This document shows positions 17,921 to 26,650 of a stretch of DNA of 64,000 bases, piece after piece. The stretch lies in contig JAETSN010000004.1 in assembly GCA_021769625.1 (NCBI GenBank), positions 1-64,000 of the forward strand, written 5' to 3'. The stretch's first letter is position 1. Each line of letters starts with the position of its first letter. Source of the DNA: [Clostridium] symbiosum (GTDB taxonomy: Bacteria > Bacillota > Clostridia > Lachnospirales > Lachnospiraceae). Both the position numbers and the translations under genes were made by a program. The notes beneath the pieces are model-generated. The model searched no databases. It worked only from the letters and a program-made list of their open reading frames with translations, and was not told the DNA's origin.

Positions 17921-19324
17921 TCAGTCCTCCCTCCGCCGCAGCCCTTCCCGCTCCAGTATCTGCCCGAACTCCTCGATATAATAATCCGCCAGCTTCCGTT
18001 TTTCCCGGTCCGAGTCCAGAGAATAGGCGTCCTGCACGGCGCAGACTTTCATGCCCGCGCTCTTTCCCGCCATGATCCCCGCCACAAGATCCTCAAACAC
18101 AAGACACCTCGCAGGATCCACTCCCAGAGAAGATGCTACCGCGAGATAGATATCCGGCGCGGGCTTTCCCTTCTGTACCTCCGAACCGGTCCTGATACAG
18201 CTGATATACTCCGTCAACCCATGCACCCGCTCGATGGTCTCCATCAGCTCTCTGGAATTGCTGGTGGCGATGCCCATTTTGATCCCCCTGTCCCTGCAGA
18301 GCCGCATAAAATCCCGCACACCGGCTTTCAGCGGCACTTCTTTCTCGTACTTTTCCCACGCCATCTCATTCCAGTCCGCCATGATCTTCTCCACCGGATC
18401 GGCAATACCGAAACGCTTCCGGAAGTAGACCGCCGTCTCATAAAAGCTCCACCCCTCGATCTCCTCCTGCAGCGTATCCGGCAGCGGTATGGAAAACCTT
18501 GTCAGATATTCCCTGTCGATCCGCTTCCACATCCACATGGAATCCACCACCGTGCCGTCCACATCAAAGATCACCGCCTCGATATGTTCCAGAGAAGGCA
18601 CTTTATCCCGAAGGCTCATCACTTCCTGCTCTGTCAGCCTCCTGTACTGCCCGGGCAGCATATCCTCATCCAGATACAGTGTCCCCATCCGCAGCCGCTT
18701 TAAATGCGTCACCCTGTTTCCGACCGCGGCAAGCATCCGCTTCACCTGATGGTATCGCCCCTCCATAATGGCAAGATGGATCTTCCCGTCCTTCAGCACA
18801 TTCACCCTCGCCGGCATGGTAGGCCTCTCATCCCCGATATCCACGCCGCACTCCAGCGTCAGGACCTCGTCCGCATGGAGCGGCCTCTCCGGCGTCACCT
18901 CATAGGTCTTCACCACATGCTTTTTCGGGGACAACAGCTCGTGGGAGAGCGCACCGTCGTTTGTCATAAGCAAAAGCCCCTCCGTGTCCTTGTCCAGCCT
19001 GCCCACCGGAAATAAACCCTTCGGAAAGGGCTGCTCCTCCTTCTCCTCCCATGCCTTTTTCAGGAAATCCAGCACCGTCTCTTCCCTTTGATCTTCCGTG
19101 GCGGAGACGATCCCGGGAGGTTTATAGAACATCAGATATGTATTTGCCTCATAGGCAACCCTTTGACCGTTACAGTCAATCTTTGTCGTACTTTCCTCTA
19201 TCTTCCGCTCCGGGCTTTTGCAGACCTCGCCGTCCACCTTCACCTGTCCCTTTTTGATCAGCTCCTTCACACTGCTCCGTGTACCGATCCCCGCATCGCA
19301 GAGATATTTATCCAGACGCATCAT
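17921..19324 (-). CDS. Fusion: RsuA-type pseudouridine synthase + HAD hydrolase
   Basis: A 467-residue two-domain protein. Residues 1-60 are an S4 RNA-binding domain. Residues 62-240 are an RsuA/RluB-type synthase with the catalytic Asp111 in VGRLDKDTEGLLLM. Residues 247-467 are a HAD phosphatase of the beta-phosphoglucomutase type, with nucleophile Asp254 in FDVDGTVVD, ATSN near 345, GKPAPDIY and VFEDLVAG. The C-terminal half resembles phosphatases acting on small sugar phosphates, including eukaryotic pseudouridine-5'-phosphatase, so the two halves could make and recycle pseudouridine. That link is inference. The reading frame is continuous with no sign of assembly error. Confidence 0.88.
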   Translation of the reverse strand: MMRLDKYLCDAGIGTRSSVKELIKKGQVKVDGEVCKSPERKIEESTTKIDCNGQRVAYEANTYLMFYKPPGIVSATEDQREETVLDFLKKAWEEKEEQPFPKGLFPVGRLDKDTEGLLLMTNDGALSHELLSPKKHVVKTYEVTPERPLHADEVLTLECGVDIGDERPTMPARVNVLKDGKIHLAIMEGRYHQVKRMLAAVGNRVTHLKRLRMGTLYLDEDMLPGQYRRLTEQEVMSLRDKVPSLEHIEAVIFDVDGTVVDSMWMWKRIDREYLTRFSIPLPDTLQEEIEGWSFYETAVYFRKRFGIADPVEKIMADWNEMAWEKYEKEVPLKAGVRDFMRLCRDRGIKMGIATSNSRELMETIERVHGLTEYISCIRTGSEVQKGKPAPDIYLAVASSLGVDPARCLVFEDLVAGIMAGKSAGMKVCAVQDAYSLDSDREKRKLADYYIEEFGQILEREGLRRRED

Positions 19325-19629
19325 AAACTCTTCCCTTCCCGCAGACTCCGGTTTGCCTGCTTCAGCACGCCGGTTCCTTCATCCGCAAAACCGCTGCCGC
19401 GGAATCGCAGAATGCCCCCAGCCCTTTCAGGGCCTGGAGGCAACATTTTTTCATTGCAGATTCCGGCTTTCTACCTTCCGCGCAGTACAAATACGCTTCC
19501 AAAAGGTATCCTGCCACATCCATATTATAACTTAATCGGCATTCTAAAACAACCTAAACTTACCTTTTCAGGGACAGGCGGCATACCCGCACGGAAAAGC
19601 AGATCTCTCTTCCGTATTAACAGTCTGCT
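19325..19629. other. 305-base intergenic region
   Basis: No gene is evident. It holds a promoter for the RsuA-HAD gene (19524-19552) and a GCCC-TTTCA-GGGC hairpin near 19430 in its leader. A weak terminator-like stem (AAGCAGA/TCTGCTT, 19597-19630) overlaps the end of the truncated ABC gene. Confidence 0.6.
19524..19552 (-). promoter_or_regulatory. Promoter of the RsuA-HAD gene
   Basis: TTGTTT, 17 bases, TATAAT on the minus strand, about 200 bases before the start codon. The -10 box is perfect and the -35 box moderate. Confidence 0.55.
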
Positions 19630-20292
19630 TCAGTCGAGAACGATGGTGCGGACCGCTTCCGCCAGATCGACCACTTTCGCTCTTTCTACCAGCGCAACCA
19701 CCTCCCCGTCGACCACCGCAATACAATTCTCCCCGTCATAACGGTACAACTGGATATGGACTTCCGGGTCATTTTCATTGTCCAGATATATGGTCAGGCT
19801 GACCTCTTCTTTCAGCGCCGGCTGCTCATCCGTGTAGGATACCGCTTTCAATCCCATGATCGCGCTTCTGACAGCCGCCATTTCCTGCTCTTCCCCGTTA
19901 TAATAATAGTTTCTCTTCCTCTCCTCCAGTTTCGTCTGGGAGATGACGGCCTCTATCTGTTCTGCCAGTTCCCGTCCCTTCAGCCCCTTTGCCGCCCCGA
20001 CGAATTTCAGGTATTCCAGAGGAGTTTCGTTCATATAAAGGGGCGGCTGCTCCGGCAGGTAGCCGATCAGCTTTTTTGCCCGGGCTGGTTCTTCGAAAAT
20101 ATCGTACCCGCCGATCCTGACATATCCTGCCGTGGCGGACAAGCACCCCGCCATAATGTTCATCGTGGTGGATTTGCCCGCGCCGTTCGGTCCCAGAAAA
20201 CCATATACATGTCCCTCCTCGATCTCAAAGGACAGGTCGTCTACGGCAGTAAAATCGCCGTAACGTTTTGTCAAATGCTCAACTGTTATCAT
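19630..20292 (-). pseudogene. ABC transporter ATPase N-terminus fused to a DUF4340-like tail
   Basis: A 220-residue frame in two parts. Residues 1 to about 125 are a normal ABC ATPase start of the GldA/CcmA type: Walker A GPNGAGKSTT, the Q-loop GYLPEQPPLY, and LAEQIEAVISQTKLEERK. There the match stops, just before the expected signature motif. Residues from about 126 (RNYYYNGEEQEM) to the end (VALVERAKVVDLAEAV) are a different domain that resembles the end of DUF4340 proteins, which in Clostridia close ABC-GldG-DUF4340 operons. Walker B and the signature are missing, so it cannot hydrolyse ATP normally. An in-frame deletion that removed the middle of such an operon explains it best. The promoter and AAGGAGG site are intact. 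Confidence 0.7.
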
Positions 20293-20336
20293 TGTCAGCC
20301 TCCTTCACTTATTTTTCACCCATTGTAACGGCTGAC

Positions 20337-20354
20337 GCTGAAAACATGCTGAAA
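20337..20354 (-). promoter_or_regulatory. 11-bp direct repeat pair facing the ABC remnant
   Basis: GCTGAAA occurs at 20337 and 20348 on the plus strand, which is TTTCAGC twice with an 11-base period when read toward the ABC gene. A TACAAT -10 box follows. OmpR-type regulators bind such one-helical-turn repeats; the adjacent regulator is the likely binder. Confidence 0.6.
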
Positions 20355-20380
20355 CAGTCAATAACCTCTTTTATGCCGTT

Positions 20381-20416
20381 TTTCAGCTTCATTTCAGCCC
20401 GGGAATGTACTATAAT
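20381..20416 (+). promoter_or_regulatory. Promoter and 11-bp direct repeats of the RR-HK gene
   Basis: TTTCAGC occurs at 20381 and 20392, period 11, followed after 12 bases by a perfect TATAAT (20411-20416). The second repeat lies where a -35 box would be and there is no good -35, which suits an activator-dependent promoter. The pair is the mirror image of the one at 20337-20354. Confidence 0.65.
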
Positions 20417-20481
20417 TATGACAAAGTAAATCCTCCGCCCCTTTGGGCGCATCAGGTTAAAAAATACCGGAAAGGCATGAT

Positions 20482-22041
20482 ATGAGAATACTTGTGATCG
20501 AGGACGAAAAACTGCTGGCGGATTCCATCCGGACATTATTGACAAATAAGGGGTTCGAAGTTGAAGTTGCCTATGACGGCGAGACCGGCGAAGAATATGC
20601 TGAACTGGGTATATACGACCTTTTGATACTGGATGTGATGATGCCCAAAATGAACGGTTATGAAGTGGCAAGGAAAGTGCGCTCCCGAAAATGCGGAACG
20701 CCGATTCTGATGCTGACTGCAAGATCCGGAATTGAGGACCGCATCACAGGATTAAATTCCGGAGCCGATTATTATCTGGCCAAACCCTTTGACACAAGAG
20801 AACTTCTCGCCTGCATCAACGCCCTGCTGCGCCGCCAGGGGACACAGGTGGATGAAATATCTTACGGCAATACTTCTCTGGATCTTTCCTCCGCCATGCT
20901 GGTATGCGGGACAAACACCGTCCGACTCTCCGCAAAAGAATTTGACATTATGCGTTTTCTGCTCCATCTTCCCTATGAAATGCAGGATGATGTCCGCCTG
21001 CCGTACTTTACCCTTCAGTTGAGCATACAGGGAGATCTGATCGCCACAGGCGGAGGATATTATGACCTGTCCGACGAAGCGTTTCTCAAAGACCTGATCG
21101 GCACCACATTTTCTTCCCCCGGCCGCATCGGGATCATAGAAGAATACCATCTCCGCTTTTACCGCACCGATACCGCCGTCAGCCAGATCCTCGTCTACGC
21201 CGATATCTCGAATGAACAGACGACCCTGCACAACCTGCTGCGCAGCTGCATCCTCATCGGCGGCGTCTGCTTTCTGATATTTCTCTGTATCAGCTTCCTG
21301 CTGGCGGGCTGGGTTGCAAAACCCATCGACAAAGCCTGGGATCAGCAGCGCCGTTTCATCGCCGATGCGTCCCACGAATTAAAAACGCCTCTGACGGTGA
21401 TCATGACAAATGCGGAACTGATGCAGAATACAGACTGTGATGAAGCGGACCACGCCGCGTTTGCCTCCAATATTCTTATCATGTCACGGCAAATGCGCAG
21501 TCTCGTGGAGCAGATGCTGGAGCTCGCCCGGACCGACAGTATCCGGGCAGCCAGCTTTTCCCCGGTAGATTTCAGCCGGCTTGTCTTTGACGCGATCCTT
21601 CCCTTTGAGCCGGTATTTTTTGAGAAGGGACTCACGCTGCATACTGAGATCGCAGAAAATATCACGGTGTCCGGCGACCCGTCCAAATTGCGGCAGGTTC
21701 TGGATATCCTGCTGGACAATGCCCAAAAATATTCCCGTGCGGAAGGGACCACACGGGTGAGCCTGCAAAAACACGGCAAAGGACATTGCCTGCTTGCAGT
21801 AGCAAACGAAGGGGACGAAATATCCCCCAAAGATCTGCACCAGCTTTTTAAGCGATTTTACCGCGTTGATCAGGCAAGGACCGGAAATGGCAGCTTCGGC
21901 CTCGGACTCTCCATCGCTGAAACCATCGCCGCACAGCATAAAGGCCGCATATGGGCGGAAAGCGAAGGCCATATCAATACCTTTTACGTGGAACTCCCGT
22001 CGCGGCACCCCGCCCGCCCTTTTGGCCGCCGGAACCGATAA
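20482..22041 (+). pseudogene. In-frame fusion of OmpR-type response regulator and histidine kinase
   Basis: A 519-residue frame. Residues 1-120 are a receiver domain (phosphorylated Asp in LLILDVMMP, Lys in AKPFDTREL). Residues 125-155 are the start of the winged-helix DNA-binding domain (LSAKEFDIMRFLL), which breaks off there. It continues as the outer sensor part of a kinase, one membrane helix (CILIGGVCFLIFLCISFLLAGW), a HisKA domain (FIADASHELKTPLTVI) and an HATPase domain (N box DNAQKYS, GFGLGLSIA-like SFGLGLSIA). The DNA-binding domain and the first kinase helix are lost. With a single helix, receiver and kinase would end on opposite sides of the membrane, so normal function is doubtful. 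A deletion joining two adjacent genes explains it; an assembly error must be excluded. GGAAAGG precedes the ATG. Confidence 0.75.
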
Positions 22042-22206
22042 GGAACTTCTAACTTATTTTCTCCTACATATACTTACATTAAGAATATAATACACCGGAT
22101 GCCGGACTCATCAAAATATCTTTCATATCACAGAACAGTAATCTGCAATCGACATTCACCGCCCGCCAAATGGGCAAATTGTATCCGTGCATCCCTATCC
22201 CGCGAC

Positions 22207-23337
22207 ATGCCTACGAATAAATCCCGTTTTTTCTCCGCCCTCCAGCTTCTGTTTTTGTGCCTGCTGGCTTTTTCCATCCTCCGCGCTCCCGCCTCCGCCT
22301 GTTCCTACAGTGCCCTTGCCCTGCAGCTATGGTTCGAGAAGATGATCCCTTCCCTGTTCCCGTTTATGGTGCTCTCCGGACTGATCGTGAGGCTGGATCT
22401 CGGCGAGACAATCGCCCTTCCGGCCTATCCTTTGCTCGGCCGCCTCTACCGCATCAGCAAAACCATGTGCACCACACTGCTCACCGGCTTTCTCTTCGGT
22501 TTCCCGCTGGGCGCAAAGACCATAGCCGAACAGTACAGCCTCGGCCAGTTATCAAGGGAGCAGGCACAGTACCTGCTCTCCTTTTGCAACAATATCGGTC
22601 CCGTCTACCTGCTCAGCTTTGCCCTGCCGCTGCTGGGTCTGTCAGGCGATACCGAAGATCATCTTCTCAGGACCGCCGTCATACTCGCTTTTTTCGGCAT
22701 ACCGCTGCTCTACGGGCTGGCGCTCCGCCATACCGTCTATCACAGCATGGCTTTCTCAGCGGAAAATCAGCCGTCTTCCGCGCGGGCAGGCTTTCCGCAT
22801 TCCAAAGCCGCTTCCGCCAAAAATGCCGGAACAGGCCAAACCGCTGCGCCCCTGTCCGCTGCGTCTCTCCGAAAACGCAGCCCTGTCATTCCTCTGTACA
22901 GGACATCTCTCCGGATGCCCGCCGCAATGCCCACTTCCGGCGCAGCCTCCCCGGCAGCACAGCGCGACATTCCCGCAGCCATGTCCTTCATCCCCGCTCT
23001 GGATGCCTCTGTTACCTCCGCCTGCGCAGCCATCACAAGGCTCGGAGGCTACATGGTGTTTTTCATGGTCTGCAATCTGCTCTTTGAAAAAACACCCTTC
23101 GCCGCTTTCCTCGCCCCCGTTTTGGAGATCACCAGCGGCCTTACTCTGGCAAAAAGCGCCCTCTCTCCGGCACTCTTCATGACCATGCTCACTTTCGGCG
23201 GCCTCTCCTGCTTTGCCCAGACGTATACCTGCATCCGGGACACGGACCTGTCTTTCGGAAACTACTGCCTCCACAAACTCCTGCAGAGCGCTACCGCCTT
23301 CTTCCTCTATACCTTGCTTTTTTCTGCTGCTTTTTAA
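22207..23337 (+). CDS. YlbJ-like sporulation membrane protein
   Basis: A multi-pass membrane protein of the nucleoside-recognition/Gate fold, closest in layout to YlbJ, which is needed for spore cortex formation. Seen: LWFEKMIPSLFPFMVLSGLIVRL near the N-terminus, TGFLFGFPLGAKTIAEQY with the Gate-type loop, and FCNNIGPVYLLSFAL. Residues around 190-260 are a low-complexity Ala/Ser/Pro-rich insertion not expected in YlbJ. The frame opens at 22099, but the ATG at 22207 fits the family start better; neither has a clear ribosome site. Its last 47 bases overlap the end of the facing amidase gene. Confidence 0.7.
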   Translation: MPTNKSRFFSALQLLFLCLLAFSILRAPASACSYSALALQLWFEKMIPSLFPFMVLSGLIVRLDLGETIALPAYPLLGRLYRISKTMCTTLLTGFLFGFPLGAKTIAEQYSLGQLSREQAQYLLSFCNNIGPVYLLSFALPLLGLSGDTEDHLLRTAVILAFFGIPLLYGLALRHTVYHSMAFSAENQPSSARAGFPHSKAASAKNAGTGQTAAPLSAASLRKRSPVIPLYRTSLRMPAAMPTSGAASPAAQRDIPAAMSFIPALDASVTSACAAITRLGGYMVFFMVCNLLFEKTPFAAFLAPVLEITSGLTLAKSALSPALFMTMLTFGGLSCFAQTYTCIRDTDLSFGNYCLHKLLQSATAFFLYTLLFSAAF

Positions 23338-24739
23338 ATCTCGCCCTCGCGATCACAAGCACCACCAGCACGGAGACCAAAAGCCCCAGTATCACCAGCC
23401 AGAGGAATTCGGAGACATCGGAACTGTTGATCACGACCTTATCCTTCTCTCTTTCCGCGTCTTTTTCTTCATACCATTTCATATCGATCTGATGGACGCT
23501 CCCGGAAGCTTCCATCGCCTCCTCCTCCATGCCCGGCATATCCGTATTTTTGTTCTCCTGCCCGGAAACGCTGTTTCCTGTCAGGGCTGTATCCCCGCCT
23601 CCCTCTCCGGCGGCTCCGGTTCCCGGGAATACCTCCCCATTTCCTTCTCCGGCACCTCCTGCCGATGCCGCTCCCTTTCTCCCGCCCTGTGATGTCCCTG
23701 AAAGAGCGGGGATCGTGATCGTTTCCGTCTCCGTATCCAGATCATACCCGTTATAGACCCGGCATTTCAATAAAATATCCTGATCTGCCGGCACTTTTAT
23801 CGTAAACTCCAGCTCATTTCCGGAGGCCTCCCACTTCTGAAGACCGCTGTAATTTTGTCCGTCGTTGATGCTGTAATCGTAATACAAAAGCCCGCTGTCC
23901 TCATCCCTGCCGGTCAGAAGCAGGTTTACCTCCCCCGTTTCCTCTTTCACGCGAAGACAGGTCAGGGATACATCCACCGGCTCCGTTTCATCCGGCTTCA
24001 CCACTCTCGACGGCACCTCCACCTTCGGCACCTCAAACTTCCGGTAATCCGTCTTCGTCTCCGGGGAATACAGCCCGTAATATTTCGCCACCGCCGTGGC
24101 GTCCAGTACCCCCAGCTTTTTCATCGCCTCCGTTGTCTCATAGCGGCCCGCGTCCTCCTTGTGGTCGAGATGGCAGTGCTCGATGATACAGGCGGGGATC
24201 CCGTACTCCTCGCAGTGCTGGATCACCCCGTAATAATCCAGACCGTCCTTGTTCAGCCTCGTCTTCACGCCCCTGCGGTAGAGCTCCAGTGTATCCATCT
24301 CATTTAAGCACAGTTCCCCGAAACTTTTCCCCTCCGCATAACAGTTCCCGAAAGCCGATATCCAGACCTCCGAACCATACAGCGTGTGATTCTCGGACAT
24401 GTTGAAATGCAGACAGAAAAAGAAATCCGCCCCCACCGATTTGGCATAATCCGCCCGCTGCTGAAGCGAAAGATCCACATCCTCCGTCCTTGTCATATAG
24501 ACTTCTATGCCCTCGTACTTTTTCAGCTCCTCCGCCATGGCATTGGCAACCACCATGGTCATATACTTCTCCGTATATCCGTTATACTGGGCGCCCAGAT
24601 TCGTTCCGCCATGTCCCGGATCGATCACGATCTTGACCGGCTCCGCATGCACCTTTTTCGCCGGTAAAAAAGCGCAGATAAATATCAATATAAAAAATAT
24701 ACTTATATATTTTCCTGTTTCCCGAATATGATTCCGCAC
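23291..24739 (-). CDS. N-acetylmuramoyl-L-alanine amidase, secreted and anchored
   Basis: Cleaves the amide bond between N-acetylmuramic acid and the stem peptide. The Amidase_3 domain follows a signal peptide: zinc ligands in VIDPGHGG, the His of FFCLHFNMS, and the catalytic Glu of CIIEHCHLDH. Next come a beta-rich region, a Gly/Glu-rich linker, and a C-terminal membrane helix (FLWLVILGLLVSVLVVLVIA) with a basic tail. The frame is open to 24862, where an ATG overlaps the previous stop as TGATG. The GTG at 24739 is preferred: it has GGAGG at 6 bases and gives a clean signal peptide ending near KKVHA. The C-terminal end overlaps the facing YlbJ-like gene by 47 bases. Confidence 0.88.
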   Translation of the reverse strand: MRNHIRETGKYISIFFILIFICAFLPAKKVHAEPVKIVIDPGHGGTNLGAQYNGYTEKYMTMVVANAMAEELKKYEGIEVYMTRTEDVDLSLQQRADYAKSVGADFFFCLHFNMSENHTLYGSEVWISAFGNCYAEGKSFGELCLNEMDTLELYRRGVKTRLNKDGLDYYGVIQHCEEYGIPACIIEHCHLDHKEDAGRYETTEAMKKLGVLDATAVAKYYGLYSPETKTDYRKFEVPKVEVPSRVVKPDETEPVDVSLTCLRVKEETGEVNLLLTGRDEDSGLLYYDYSINDGQNYSGLQKWEASGNELEFTIKVPADQDILLKCRVYNGYDLDTETETITIPALSGTSQGGRKGAASAGGAGEGNGEVFPGTGAAGEGGGDTALTGNSVSGQENKNTDMPGMEEEAMEASGSVHQIDMKWYEEKDAEREKDKVVINSSDVSEFLWLVILGLLVSVLVVLVIARARFKKQQKKARYRGRRR

Positions 24740-24858
24740 AGTATGCCTCCGTTCTATAAAGTCAAAGCCCTCGCCGCAAACAGCCATCCGGCTCGTTGCC
24801 CGCGGGAATAAATAAAAGCCGACTTCCTCAGAAACCGGCCTCTTTCCAATTGTTTTCA

Positions 24859-25470
24859 TCACATCAGATCCAGATCTTCCTTCGGTTCCGCGGGAGCCGC
24901 GGCATCCGAACCGCCCTCGTCCAGATCTTCCGGCACCGGCACAAGCTCCCGCCTGTTGGTACTGATGATCTCCTGATACTGCTTCATATGGCTGATCAGA
25001 TTTTCATAGTCGGCCGAAGCCGTCTGAACCGAAGCGGCGATGATATTTTCCACATGCGCGAGCAGATCATCGGTATACTGCATCGCAGACATACGCATCT
25101 CGTTCGCCTCCAGCACGGCTCTGTCCAGGATCTCCTGCGCCTGCCTTGTCGCCGCGGTCACGACTTCATCCGCCTGCGCATAGGCCTGCTGCATGATCTG
25201 ATGCTCGCTGATCAGCTCCGTTCTCTGCACGGTAGTATCCTTGATCAACTGCTCCGCTTTGGCCCTGGCATCGTTCAGGATCTCTTCTTTATTCTGGATA
25301 ATGCGCTGATAACGCTTGATCTCATCCGGCGTTTTTACACGAAGCTCACGAATCAGCTCTTCAATCTCATCCTTATTCACCAGAATCTTGCTGCTGCTGA
25401 ATGTCTGATATTTGCAACTGTCGATATACTCTTCTATCTCATCGATTAACTGTTCTATTCTACTGCTCAT
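24859..25470 (-). CDS. Coiled-coil protein of DivIVA / ATPase-subunit-H type
   Basis: A 203-residue, mostly helical cytoplasmic protein. The long heptad region AYAQADEVVTAATRQAQEILDRA is typical of DivIVA-like and V-ATPase-subunit-H-like coiled coils in Clostridia. The tail is acidic and Pro/Ala-rich. A role in cell-pole or division organisation is possible but unproven; no catalytic motif is seen. It lies next to coaD and rsmD on the same strand. The ATG at 25470 has GGAG at 5 bases, better than the GTG two codons upstream. Confidence 0.7.
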   Translation of the reverse strand: MSSRIEQLIDEIEEYIDSCKYQTFSSSKILVNKDEIEELIRELRVKTPDEIKRYQRIIQNKEEILNDARAKAEQLIKDTTVQRTELISEHQIMQQAYAQADEVVTAATRQAQEILDRAVLEANEMRMSAMQYTDDLLAHVENIIAASVQTASADYENLISHMKQYQEIISTNRRELVPVPEDLDEGGSDAAAPAEPKEDLDLM

Positions 25471-25539
25471 TCCCACTCCGTTTCCATCTTAATTATACAA
25501 CCGCCCGCAACAGATCCGCCCCGCATAGATTTATATCTG

Positions 25540-26022
25540 TTAATGTCCGTATTTCTCATACATCATATCCCGCACAAAATCCGGCACACACATGGAGATA
25601 TCGCCCTTGAACATCGCGATCTCCTTCACCGTGGAGGAACTCACATAGGCATATTCCAGACTCGTCGTCAAAAACATCGTATCCAGATGGCCTTCCGATA
25701 AGATCCTGTTTGTCTGCGCGATCTGCAACTCATACTCAAAGTCCGTGATCGCCCTAAGTCCCCTGATCGATACGGAAAAATGATTTTCCCTCGCATAATC
25801 CACCAAAAGGCCGCTGAAGGAATCCACTTTCACATTCGGGTATTCCTTTGTAGCCTCTTTCAGCATTTTAACACGTTCCTCCACAGAAAACAACGGCGTC
25901 TTCATTTTATTGTCCAAAATGCTGACCGTCAGCTCATCGAAAATCTCTGCCGAACGTTTGATAATATCCAGATGCCCGTAGGTGACCGGATCAAAACTTC
26001 CGGGGTAAACTGCTGATGTCAT
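25540..26022 (-). CDS. coaD: Phosphopantetheine adenylyltransferase
   Basis: Joins ATP and 4'-phosphopantetheine to dephospho-CoA, the fourth step of CoA synthesis. The 160 residues match the family. The nucleotidyltransferase motif [16 protein letters not shown] is at the N-terminus, [16 protein letters not shown] in the middle, and the SSSTVKEIA motif near residue 130. AAGGAGG precedes the ATG. It follows rsmD by 15 bases, a pairing (rsmD-coaD) widespread in Firmicutes. Confidence 0.97.
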   Translation of the reverse strand: MTSAVYPGSFDPVTYGHLDIIKRSAEIFDELTVSILDNKMKTPLFSVEERVKMLKEATKEYPNVKVDSFSGLLVDYARENHFSVSIRGLRAITDFEYELQIAQTNRILSEGHLDTMFLTTSLEYAYVSSSTVKEIAMFKGDISMCVPDFVRDMMYEKYGH

Positions 26023-26037
26023 GGAATACCTCCTTCA

Positions 26038-26592
26038 TCATAACACATCTCTTCTCAAAAAAACATGTTTATTTGTTTTATAGCATTTTTCTTTTTCGAC
26101 AAAAAAACCATACTCTCCGGCAAATCCGAAATCTCTCTTCAGATCTGCTTCCAACACGAGCAGCGTATCTTCCGTCACATAGCTTCTGTCCTTTAACACC
26201 GATAAAAGCTTTTCGTAGTGTCCTCCGTCGTAGGGCGGATCCGCAAAGATCACCCCCGCCTCCTTCTCGTGGATCCCGTACAGGGCAGTATAGACATCCT
26301 GCCTGAGCAAAACTGCCTCCTCGGTCATTTTGGCAAATTTGACATTCTCCATGATACAGGCGGAAGCCTCCCGCCCGTTTTCCACGAAGTACGCCTTCTT
26401 TGCTCCCCTGCTGAGCGCCTCGATCCCGATCTGCCCGCTGCCCGCAAACAGATCCACAAACACACACCCCGGCAGATATGGCATCAACATATTAAACAGC
26501 GTCTCCTTTATCCTGTCCGTCGTCGGCCTCGTATCCATCCCCGCCGGTGTCTTTAACGGCAGTCTCCTCGCCTTTCCAGCTATTATTCTCAT
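26038..26592 (-). CDS. rsmD: 16S rRNA (guanine-N2)-methyltransferase RsmD
   Basis: Methylates G966 of 16S rRNA on the 30S subunit. A 184-residue Rossmann methyltransferase: RIIAGKARRLPLKTP at the N-terminus, SAM-binding VFVDLFAGSGQIGIEALSRGA near residue 45, and the catalytic FADPPYDGG near residue 117. It starts 58 bases after the topoisomerase gene upstream and is probably cotranscribed with coaD. Confidence 0.95.
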   Translation of the reverse strand: MRIIAGKARRLPLKTPAGMDTRPTTDRIKETLFNMLMPYLPGCVFVDLFAGSGQIGIEALSRGAKKAYFVENGREASACIMENVKFAKMTEEAVLLRQDVYTALYGIHEKEAGVIFADPPYDGGHYEKLLSVLKDRSYVTEDTLLVLEADLKRDFGFAGEYGFFVEKEKCYKTNKHVFLRRDVL

Positions 26593-26650
26593 ATTCTCTT
26601 CCTCTTCGATTCCACATAATATTGCTGCCCGGATGATCAGGCTCGCCCGG

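Noticed and set aside
19430-19460. Terminator hairpin GCCC-TTTCA-GGGC
   Set aside because: The stem is short, with no T run directly after it on either strand, and it lies inside the leader of the RsuA-HAD gene.
24859-24862. Amidase start at the TGATG overlap
   Set aside because: It would place 40 extra charged residues before the signal peptide. The GTG at 24739 has a GGAGG site at the right distance.
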